Assembly: GCA_964568805.1 (NCBI GenBank)
Contig: CAZMRW010000073.1
Coordinates: 1-22,786 of the forward strand
From: CAZMRW01 sp964568805
GTDB taxonomy: Bacteria; Pseudomonadota; Gammaproteobacteria; Methylococcales; Methylomonadaceae
Direction: 5' to 3'
Length of the DNA stretch: 22,786 nucleotides
Position numbers and translations under genes: made by a program. The notes under the pieces were generated by a model that was not told the origin of the DNA, ran no database searches, and saw nothing but the letters and a program-made list of their open reading frames with translations. This document shows, in pieces, positions 1 to 6,460 of the stretch (its first letter is position 1; every line of letters begins with the position of its first letter).

Positions 1-63
1 GTCCAAGGAAATTGCTTTTTTACCGGCGTTGACTAAATTTTAAACGGAATCCCACGTTATGCC

Positions 64-543
64 TTATTTTTCCAGCAAACATTGGAACGCCTTGCGTACA
101 GTTTGGTATCTAACTTCATGCCGATTACCGCGGAAATGCTGTTCAATACAACGGCAATCGAACCCTTTTTCCTGCCATGCCAGAAACACCAGGCCGACCG
201 GTTTCTCTATTGTACCGCCATCAGGCCCTGCGATACCGGTCACCGCCAGGGCGATGTGCGCATCGCTATGAAGCAAAGCCCTCGTAGCCATTTCTGTTGC
301 TGTTTCCGAACTGACTGCACCGTAACGCTGTAAGGTCAGTGCACTGACGCCGAGCATCGCTATTTTTGCCGCATTGCTATAGGTGACGAATCCGCGGTCG
401 AACCACTTCGAACTGCCGGGCACTTCGGTGACGCACTGGGAAATCCAGCCACCGGTGCAAGATTCGGCAAGAGCCAGGACATGGCCGCGTTCGACCAGAA
501 CCTTCCCCAGTTGCTCCGCCATTGTTATTAATTCATCATGCAT
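64..543 (-). CDS. pncC: Nicotinamide-nucleotide amidohydrolase PncC (CinA C-terminal domain family)
   Basis: This is a stand-alone CinA C-terminal domain protein, 159 aa from the preferred start. The family deamidates nicotinamide mononucleotide to nicotinate mononucleotide in NAD recycling, in the cytoplasm. Visible family motifs are LALAESCTGGWIS near the N-terminus, the YSNAAKIAMLGV segment, VSSETATEMA, and AVTGIAGPDGGTIEKPVGLV in the middle. An in-frame ATG lies nine bases further out (552), but the only Shine-Dalgarno-like sequence, AAGGG, abuts that codon and is nine bases from the ATG at 543. I therefore prefer 543. It lies about 100 bp downstream of the hybrid kinase on the same strand. 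In many gammaproteobacteria recA follows this gene, but only 63 bases remain before the window edge, so that cannot be seen. Confidence 0.93.
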   Translation of the reverse strand: MHDELITMAEQLGKVLVERGHVLALAESCTGGWISQCVTEVPGSSKWFDRGFVTYSNAAKIAMLGVSALTLQRYGAVSSETATEMATRALLHSDAHIALAVTGIAGPDGGTIEKPVGLVFLAWQEKGFDCRCIEQHFRGNRHEVRYQTVRKAFQCLLEK

Positions 544-643
544 GATAGGCATCCCTTGTCGGTTGCGGTTTAACGAATTCTTTGTCTATCGATTTCAAAA
601 ATTTTAACTGACTACCTTAGAGGGGCCATATAGTCTTTAATTA

Positions 644-3367
644 TCACTTTTGTTTAATCCATTTCGAAAGAGTTTCGATGAGTTCAGGCGTGTTTATCGG
701 TTTGCAGGCAAAGTCATTCATACCGGCAGCAAAACATCTATTTCGATCTTCCTGAGTCACTCCGGCAGTCAATGCAATGACCGGGAGGTCTGCAAATTTT
801 TTCTGTTTGCGAATACTTCTGACTGCTTCAAGCCCATCCATGACCGGCATCTGCATATCCATCAAAACGGCATCGAATTTCTGCCTTTCCAATAATTCCA
901 GAGCTTCTTTCCCATTGCTGGCCAGGGTCACAACGAAACCGGATCGTTCGAGCAGACCATGCGCTACGAACTGATTGACCAGATTGTCTTCGGCAACCAG
1001 TAAATGCAATCCGATCAAATTGTTAACCGTGTGAAATTGTTGGTTAGAATGTCGTCTATCCGCGTCAAAAAATTCATGCCGAATAAGCCTTTCGATACGT
1101 TCACCCGCAACTTCCAGCGTCAGTTCAAATGAAAAGACGGCACCCCTGCCTAATACGCTATCCACTTTGAGCGTCCCCCCCATTAAACTGATCAAGTTGC
1201 GGCTGATAGCCAGACCCAACCCAGTCCCGCCGAACCTTCTTGAAATTGAATCATCGGCCTGACCAAAGGGGACGAATAATTTACTGATATCCGATTGCGA
1301 TAGACCGATGCCGGTGTCTTGCACACTGAAACTCAAGATGACTTGATTTTTCAGACGTCGTAAAACGGAAATCTTCAATTCAACGTGGCCGCTCTCGGTA
1401 AATTTAACGGCGTTACTTAATAAGTTGGATAGCACCTGCTGCAGACGCAGGGAATCGCCGATCAGTTCAAGCGGAGTGTTGCCGGAGATATCAATATGGA
1501 ACGCGAGTCCTTTACGTTGAGCCTGTTGTTCAAACAGATGGCGCAAGGTGTCAATTACCGTATCGAAATCAAACGACGCTGGTACAATTGTCAACCCGCC
1601 TGCTTCGATTTTGGATAAATCGAGGATGTCATTCAGGATACCCAGCAGACTTTGCGAAGAAGTCAGGATTTTGTTGAGATAATCTCTCAAATCAGAGCTC
1701 ATTTCCTGGCCCAGAGCCAACTCGGTCAGCCCGATTACGCCATTCATCGGAGTACGTATTTCATGACTCATATCGGCGAGAAACTGCGATTTGAATCTTG
1801 CGGATTTTTCTGCGAGTTCCTTTGACAATCGCAAGGCATTCTCGGCTTCTTTACGTTCGGTGATATTTTTGAAATAACCGAAATGACAACTCCTGCCTTT
1901 GTACTGGATGAGATTAATGGAGATTTCAACCGGCACCAGTTCGCCGCTTTTAACGCGGTGCACCGATTCGAAAAACAGGGATTTTAATTTTTTGACCTCC
2001 CCGACTTGTTTCGACTGTACCTTATAGCTGAAGTCTGGATCCCAGTCAGGAATGCGCCAGGTCAGAATTTCCTCACGTGGCGCTCCGAAATGCTTGACGG
2101 CTGCATCATTGACATAGATCATTCGGAAAGAATCGTCATCGATGATGAAAAAGGGATCACTGCTCTTTTCAATCATTAATTGGTAAAGTTTTAGTTCCTC
2201 TTCCGCCTCTTTGCGTATGGTAATATCCCTGATAAAAGCGATACTGTAGTCCTTGCCGCTGTATTTTGTATAGTTTGCGGATACTTCCACAGGATACAAG
2301 GAACCGTCCTTGCGCCGATGTATGGTTTCAGAAAACATGACTTTCTTATTAGGGAGATTTTTCCAAAATTCCCCCCATCGTTCTTCCGATATATCCGGAT
2401 TGATATCCTGAATTGATAAGCCGATCAGTTCGTCCTGTGCATAGCCTAGATTGCGACAGGCTTGCTGATTGGCATAGATGATCCGCCCTTCTTTATCCGC
2501 CTGATAGACTTCATCGGACGCATTATCGACGGCAAATTGAGTCAGTCGCAATTTTTCTTCCGTGATGATGCGCGCGGTAATTTCGACATTGGTTCCGATC
2601 ATGCGTAGAGGCTGATCATCTTTATCACGGTTGACGACTTTTCCCTTGCCCAGCACCCAAATCCAATGCCCATCTTTATGGCGCAAACGATGTTCAATTT
2701 CATAAAAAGGCGCTTTGCCGTCAAAATGGGTTTGCAATCGGCGCTGCGCTTCCGGCAGATCGACGGGATGGAATAGAGCCTCGTATTCGGAAATATGCGT
2801 TAAGCAGCCCGGCTCATAACCCAGCATGGTCGACCACTCAGGGGACGTTATCAGTTCTCCGGTTTCGACGTTCCAATCCCAAAGCCCTGCCTGAGTGTTT
2901 TCTATGGCCAGCTTGAACCGTTCTTCACTTCGCTGCAGCAAAGTTTGGATCCGGCTGCGTTCTTTTTGCCGATTAAAAAAGATAAATGCGACCAGGCTCA
3001 ACAGCCCTGCTGCGACAGTCGCCATATAGATCAACAATTCTTTACCCGAAGTCTTCGTTTCGTTAAATATGCCAAACCATTGCTTCTCAGACATATCATG
3101 AACTTCGCTGACCTTGGTCAAAGCTAATTCTTGATTCAGTTTGACAAGCGACTTGGCATCATCGTCGACCAGGTCACGGTTGGGAATGATAAATCCCCCC
3201 GTCTTGTCATCTGAAGAGCCCGTAGCGAAAGGCGGATAATCCAGTTTGCTACCAATTATCGATGTCTTTTCTATACTGACGGCGGCTGTCGCATTGCTTA
3301 GTGTGAACAGCAAAGAGGCCACACAATGCAAACGTCTTAAGATGACTCCAGAGTAAGATTTGGCCAT
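644..3367 (-). CDS. Membrane-bound hybrid sensor histidine kinase with three PAS domains and a receiver domain
   Basis: Hybrid two-component sensor kinase of 907 aa. In order: a signal peptide or first membrane segment (about 10-30), a short periplasmic stretch (31-108), a membrane helix (111-131), three PAS domains (about 147-268, 272-390 and 394-510), a HisKA dimerisation domain with phosphoacceptor H535 in the SHEIRTP motif, and a HATPase with N-box N648/N652, DTGIG at 684-688 and GGTGLG at 713-718. A C-terminal receiver domain (about 786-905) carries phosphoacceptor D837 and conserved K889. There is no HPt domain and no adjacent response regulator, so its partner is elsewhere. The periplasmic part looks like the two ends of an SBP_bac_3 ligand-binding domain without the middle. 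No clear ribosome binding site precedes the ATG. The signal sensed is unknown. Confidence 0.96.
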   Translation of the reverse strand: MAKSYSGVILRRLHCVASLLFTLSNATAAVSIEKTSIIGSKLDYPPFATGSSDDKTGGFIIPNRDLVDDDAKSLVKLNQELALTKVSEVHDMSEKQWFGIFNETKTSGKELLIYMATVAAGLLSLVAFIFFNRQKERSRIQTLLQRSEERFKLAIENTQAGLWDWNVETGELITSPEWSTMLGYEPGCLTHISEYEALFHPVDLPEAQRRLQTHFDGKAPFYEIEHRLRHKDGHWIWVLGKGKVVNRDKDDQPLRMIGTNVEITARIITEEKLRLTQFAVDNASDEVYQADKEGRIIYANQQACRNLGYAQDELIGLSIQDINPDISEERWGEFWKNLPNKKVMFSETIHRRKDGSLYPVEVSANYTKYSGKDYSIAFIRDITIRKEAEEELKLYQLMIEKSSDPFFIIDDDSFRMIYVNDAAVKHFGAPREEILTWRIPDWDPDFSYKVQSKQVGEVKKLKSLFFESVHRVKSGELVPVEISINLIQYKGRSCHFGYFKNITERKEAENALRLSKELAEKSARFKSQFLADMSHEIRTPMNGVIGLTELALGQEMSSDLRDYLNKILTSSQSLLGILNDILDLSKIEAGGLTIVPASFDFDTVIDTLRHLFEQQAQRKGLAFHIDISGNTPLELIGDSLRLQQVLSNLLSNAVKFTESGHVELKISVLRRLKNQVILSFSVQDTGIGLSQSDISKLFVPFGQADDSISRRFGGTGLGLAISRNLISLMGGTLKVDSVLGRGAVFSFELTLEVAGERIERLIRHEFFDADRRHSNQQFHTVNNLIGLHLLVAEDNLVNQFVAHGLLERSGFVVTLASNGKEALELLERQKFDAVLMDMQMPVMDGLEAVRSIRKQKKFADLPVIALTAGVTQEDRNRCFAAGMNDFACKPINTPELIETLSKWIKQK

Positions 3368-3599
3368 TTCATCATTGGGTTACTAATCATTCAGAGGTTA
3401 CCTACACACTATAGATGACTAACGGCGATTTTGTATAAATGAGGGTAAATATTTGGAAATAATGACTAGGCGGCTGTTGTCAAGCATGCCTGCGCATATT
3501 CGGACTTTGATGGCTAATTTAAGTGGGGGGCCAACAACAAACGCCGCTAGCCTTGATGCTAAAAACTCAAATTACCGTAAAATCTACTCTCGATAAAAG
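3368..3599. other. Intergenic region between lpxA and the hybrid kinase
   Basis: These 232 bases hold the 3' end of the lpxA transcript and the upstream region of the kinase, both on the minus strand. I see no convincing terminator hairpin. On the minus strand a TTGACA hexamer occurs near 3480 without a good -10 partner. GGTTAC occurs twice in direct orientation, at 3378-3383 and 3396-3401, just before the kinase start codon, and could be a weak operator. No ORF is supportable. Confidence 0.4.
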
Positions 3600-4373
3600 T
3601 TAAATCGTCACATCAATAAACCCGTGCACTCCGCGTTTTGACTTTACCGCCAACCAGTCTTTCAGAAGTTTTAGTTCTTCGGTTTCTTCCAAGGAATCGA
3701 GGCTTTTCTTGTTCTTCAGCAACCGGAATGCCGCTGCAAGCACATTGTAGCGTGCTCCGGTAATGCCTGCCCTCCGTAAACCCACGGTATTTAATTTATA
3801 ATGCCGTGCCGGCCTCCCGCCGATCAGCATAAAGGGAATGACATCCATATTTAAACCCGTTGTGCCCTGAACGATCGCATAGGAACCTATCCTGCAAAAT
3901 TGATGCGCGACCACGGCGCCGCCCATAAACACATTATTGCCGATTTCCACATGCCCGCCTATGGCGACATTGTTGGCAAAGATCGTTTTGTTGCCGATTC
4001 TGCAATCATGAGCGACATGACTATTGTTCATAAAGTAACAACCGGAACCGATTCGGGTTTCGCCATGTTCTTTGGTGGCCCGGTGGGCGGTGAAACCCTC
4101 CCTGAATACGTTGTTGTCGCCTATGCTAAGCCAGGACACGGTTTCGGGTTTAAAACCAACATCCTGCGGCAAATCGCCCAGCACAGCATGAGCGTGCAGA
4201 ATATTGCCGTCACCCATTTTGACATAGGGCTGAATGACCGCATGCGCACCCACCTGGCAGTTGGCGCCCAAAGCGACTCCGCTTTCAATAACGGCAAAAG
4301 GCCCGATAGTACAATTGTCTCCCAGTATGGCATCCTTTGCGATATAGGCAGTCGGGTGAATGTTATGAACCAT
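3600..4373 (-). CDS. lpxA: Stand-alone LpxA-like UDP-GlcNAc O-acyltransferase (left-handed beta-helix)
   Basis: Acyltransferase of the LpxA family, 257 aa (E. coli LpxA is 262 aa). LpxA moves a 3-hydroxyacyl chain from acyl carrier protein to UDP-GlcNAc in the first step of lipid A synthesis. The N-terminal two thirds is a hexapeptide-repeat left-handed beta helix (about 5-185), followed by a helical C-terminus. The four active-site histidines of E. coli LpxA (H122, H125, H144, H160) correspond to H119, H122, H141 and H157. The E. coli lysine at position 76 aligns with G73, with K75 nearby, and the loop is one residue longer. The gene is last in an ogt-xerD-lpxA operon, four bases after xerD, with a GAGGA ribosome binding site. 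It is not beside lpxD, fabZ or lpxB, so it may be a paralogue with another nucleotide-sugar or acyl substrate. Confidence 0.87.
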   Translation of the reverse strand: MVHNIHPTAYIAKDAILGDNCTIGPFAVIESGVALGANCQVGAHAVIQPYVKMGDGNILHAHAVLGDLPQDVGFKPETVSWLSIGDNNVFREGFTAHRATKEHGETRIGSGCYFMNNSHVAHDCRIGNKTIFANNVAIGGHVEIGNNVFMGGAVVAHQFCRIGSYAIVQGTTGLNMDVIPFMLIGGRPARHYKLNTVGLRRAGITGARYNVLAAAFRLLKNKKSLDSLEETEELKLLKDWLAVKSKRGVHGFIDVTI

Positions 4374-4377
4374 TTTG

Positions 4378-5262
4378 TTATCCTCTTGGGTGAAATTTCG
4401 AATGTAAATCTTTTAACCGTTCGCGTGCGATATGTGTATAGATTTGGGTCGTCGATAAATCCGAATGCCCCAATAATAATTGTACCACCCGCAAATCTGC
4501 GCCATGATTGAGCAAATGAGTAGCGAACGCATGCCTTAAGGTGTGTGGCGATAAATCTTTGCCAATTCCGGCTTTCTTTGCATGGCGTTTGATTATGTGC
4601 CAAAAGGCCTGCCGGGTCATGGGTTCGGCCCGGTTGGTCACGAACAAATAATCGCACTGCCTCTCGCCCAGCAGCGTTTTTCTTGCCTGGCCAATATAGT
4701 TTTCCAGCCAACTCATTGCGACTTCACCCACCGGCACCAACCGTTCCTTACTGCCTTTTCCGATTATTCTGACCACACCCTGCCTGAAGCTGATTTGCTC
4801 AAACTTGAGATTGACCAGCTCCGATACCCGAAGCCCTGTGGCATAAAGCGTTTCCAGCATGGCTTTGTCCCTGAAACCCAAAGCATTGCTGACCTCGGGC
4901 GCATCGAGCAACATTTCCACATCTTTTTCAGACAGCGAACCCGGTAACGGCCGGCCCAAGTGAGGCGCTTCTATCAATGATGTCGGATCGATACTGATGC
5001 TGTTTTCCCTGATATAGTAGCCGTAAAACCGTCTCAGGCTTGAAAGTATCCGGGCAGTGGATCGATTGCCGATGCCTTCTTCGTATCGGCTGGCGAGAAA
5101 TTTCGAAAGTTGCCCGGTATCGACTTCCAGCATCGGCTTTCCCGCCAGCCATTTGGCAAATAGCCTCAAATCACTGCCGTAGGCTGAAAGCGTATTTTCG
5201 CTTAAACCCTGCTCTACCCAGACGGCATCAAGAAACTGGTCGATTAAATGTGTCGCATTCAT
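4378..5262 (-). CDS. xerD: Site-specific tyrosine recombinase XerD
   Basis: Tyrosine recombinase of 294 aa (E. coli XerD is 298 aa). With XerC it resolves chromosome dimers at dif, working with FtsK at the division septum. The N-terminal SAM-like core-binding domain covers about 1-95 and the catalytic domain about 108-290. The catalytic set is visible: R145 in ATGLRVSEL, K169/K172 in the GKGSKERLVP hairpin, H240 and R243 in HTLRHAFATH, H266 in LLGHSDLSTT, and nucleophile Y275 in IYTHI. Its ATG overlaps the ogt stop codon by four bases (ATGA), so translation is probably coupled; lpxA follows four bases after its stop. No attachment site or integrated element lies nearby, which fits a housekeeping XerD and not a phage integrase. 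Confidence 0.96.
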   Translation of the reverse strand: MNATHLIDQFLDAVWVEQGLSENTLSAYGSDLRLFAKWLAGKPMLEVDTGQLSKFLASRYEEGIGNRSTARILSSLRRFYGYYIRENSISIDPTSLIEAPHLGRPLPGSLSEKDVEMLLDAPEVSNALGFRDKAMLETLYATGLRVSELVNLKFEQISFRQGVVRIIGKGSKERLVPVGEVAMSWLENYIGQARKTLLGERQCDYLFVTNRAEPMTRQAFWHIIKRHAKKAGIGKDLSPHTLRHAFATHLLNHGADLRVVQLLLGHSDLSTTQIYTHIARERLKDLHSKFHPRG

Positions 5263-5756
5263 GCTTTGCCGACCTTTTCTAACTCCAGTAATTTGATTTT
5301 GATCGCCAGTTGATCACCCTCGGTTTGGCCACTATAGCCGCCCAAGCCTTTAACTGAAACAACTCTGTGGCAAGGGACAATGAGCGGATAAGGGTTATCC
5401 CGGCAGGCATTCCCGACTGCACGTGCAGCCGAGCCTATTTTTCCCGCTAATGCAGAATAGCTTGTCGTTGCGCCAAGGGGAATCCGGCATAGCTCGGCCC
5501 AGACCTTATTCCTGAAAGCACTGCCTTGCCTTAACAATTTAACAGTTATGGTGTGATTGGCATCCTTCCAAAACTGGTCGAATTCTTGCTGTAAAGGATG
5601 GTCTTCGGACTGGTATAAACCGTCATCCGGTTCCCAGTCGGCTCCGGTAATAACATCTCCCCGAAAGGTGAACACCAATTTAGCAACAGGTGTTCTGATC
5701 TTTATAACCTTCTCGGAGCCTTCGCAATTATCTACCCACTGTATAACAAATCGCAT
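5259..5756 (-). CDS. ogt: Methylated-DNA-[protein]-cysteine S-methyltransferase (Ogt type)
   Basis: Suicide DNA-repair protein of 165 aa that transfers the methyl group from O6-methylguanine or O4-methylthymine to its own cysteine. The acceptor is C129 within the signature PCHRV, preceded by the DNA-binding helix region (about 81-118, with a GSAARAVGNA segment) and followed by GLGGYSG. The N-terminal part (1-75) is the divergent ribonuclease-like domain typical of Ogt. No AdaA-type zinc or AraC domain is fused, so it is not Ada. The start is supported by GAGG nine bases before the ATG. It is first in the ogt-xerD-lpxA operon and its stop overlaps the xerD start. Confidence 0.93.
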   Translation of the reverse strand: MRFVIQWVDNCEGSEKVIKIRTPVAKLVFTFRGDVITGADWEPDDGLYQSEDHPLQQEFDQFWKDANHTITVKLLRQGSAFRNKVWAELCRIPLGATTSYSALAGKIGSAARAVGNACRDNPYPLIVPCHRVVSVKGLGGYSGQTEGDQLAIKIKLLELEKVGKA

Positions 5757-5904
5757 TAATCAAGACCTCAATAACTAATCAATAAACTCGGCTTGTCCAT
5801 CTCCTGTTATACTCCAGTCAAGCCTTACCGGATGCTGGATAAATCCATCGATAGGCATTTTCCACTCGCTTATGTCAAAAGCGGCTTTACGATAATTCCT
5901 TTTA

Positions 5905-5944
5905 TCAATGACTTGCAATCATTGACAAAGACTGTACCACAGTC
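5905..5944. promoter_or_regulatory. Two adjacent perfect palindromes (operator candidates)
   Basis: The first is TCAATGA, seven bases, TCATTGA (5905-5925). The second, four bases later, is GACTGT-ACC-ACAGTC (5930-5944). Both have the size of dimeric regulator sites. They lie about 150-190 bases upstream of ogt and about 520 bases upstream of the cytochrome gene. Their regulator is unknown. The second resembles half of a LexA-type CTGT/ACAG site but the spacing is far too short. Confidence 0.35.
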
Positions 5945-6078
5945 CAATAGCGTTTAATAAGCCACTCATTCAAAAGCATTCTGATGATCTGAAATGCCAC
6001 GATACCTAACCATAGCGTTGTTTAGTCTAACCCTGTCGACATAAATTGAATGACTATTTTGGTTAGAAAATTATTGCA

Positions 6079-6121
6079 TTCCATTGAATGGAAGCGTATT
6101 TTAGAACATTATCGTGATAAT
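6079..6121. promoter_or_regulatory. Two further perfect palindromes (operator candidates)
   Basis: TTCCAT-TGA-ATGGAA occupies 6079-6093 and ATTATC-GT-GATAAT occupies 6108-6121. They are symmetrical, AT-rich and 14 bases apart, consistent with binding sites for small dimeric regulators. They could act on the cytochrome/GMC genes or on an unrecognised transcript starting in this region. The palindromes are seen directly; the function is inferred. Confidence 0.35.
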
Positions 6122-6189
6122 CCCATTTCATTCTTTAATTGGCGGGAAATTATAAGAACATCGCTCCGGATTGTATGAGAGGAAGCAAA

Positions 6190-6360
6190 ATGAAGGTTTA
6201 TTCTGGAAATTTGACCTATCCTTTACTAACCTTATCAGTTTCTGCTGTGCGCTTTTGGCTTCAAACATCGACTCCCTGTTATTTTCACGAGAAGCTTCGT
6301 CCCGCACATTATAACCACTCGTTTCCTGATTTTATTAACAAGGTCATCTGCTTCAACTGA
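6190..6360 (+). CDS. Possible 56-aa small ORF upstream of the cytochrome gene
   Basis: A 56-codon ORF begins at an ATG preceded by AGAGGA with six bases of spacing, a good ribosome binding site. The product starts with a mildly hydrophobic stretch (MKVYSGNLTYPLLTLSVSAV) and has no motif I recognise. It ends 100 bases before the cytochrome start. It may be a small protein, a leader ORF, or chance. The base composition gives no strong coding signal, so this is a weak call. Confidence 0.15.
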   Translation: MKVYSGNLTYPLLTLSVSAVRFWLQTSTPCYFHEKLRPAHYNHSFPDFINKVICFN

Positions 6361-6460
6361 AGCTGACTACTATATTCATGGGGGGAAAAGCCAGCTATAC
6401 AGTGTAATTAATGAACGAAGTCAAAAATGCAAATAATTCTAAAAATAAGGGGTGCATACA

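Larger units (their letters stand above)
5757..6460. other. Long AT-rich intergenic region between ogt and the cytochrome gene
   Basis: These 704 bases separate two divergent genes and are visibly richer in A+T than the cytochrome gene that follows. I find no convincing protein-coding gene, tRNA or transposon remnant, and no clear sigma-70 or sigma-54 promoter directly before the cytochrome. What stands out is a set of perfect short palindromes at 5905-5925, 5930-5944, 6079-6093 and 6108-6121, and inverted copies of CTAACC (6006-6011) and GGTTAG (6060-6065). It probably carries the control region of the cytochrome/GMC genes, the ogt promoter, or an unrecognised small RNA. Confidence 0.5.

Noticed and set aside
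1..63. Part of recA downstream of pncC
   Set aside because: recA often follows pncC in gammaproteobacteria, but these 63 bases show no recognisable start of that gene.
3900..4511. 203-codon frame antisense to lpxA and the end of xerD
   Set aside because: It lies opposite two clearly conserved genes and spans their junction; no family resemblance.
4378..5262. XerD as an integrase of a mobile element
   Set aside because: It matches housekeeping XerD in length and motifs, sits in an operon with ogt and lpxA, and no att repeats, tRNA or phage genes are nearby.
5930..5944. Possible LexA (SOS) box at the GACTGT/ACAGTC palindrome
   Set aside because: LexA boxes of the CTGT-N8-ACAG type need eight bases between the half-sites; here there are three.
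6371..6402. Possible sigma-54 or sigma-70 promoter before the cytochrome gene
   Set aside because: A GG/GC pair with ten-base spacing and a TATACA exist, but neither comes with a consensus partner element, so I do not call a promoter.
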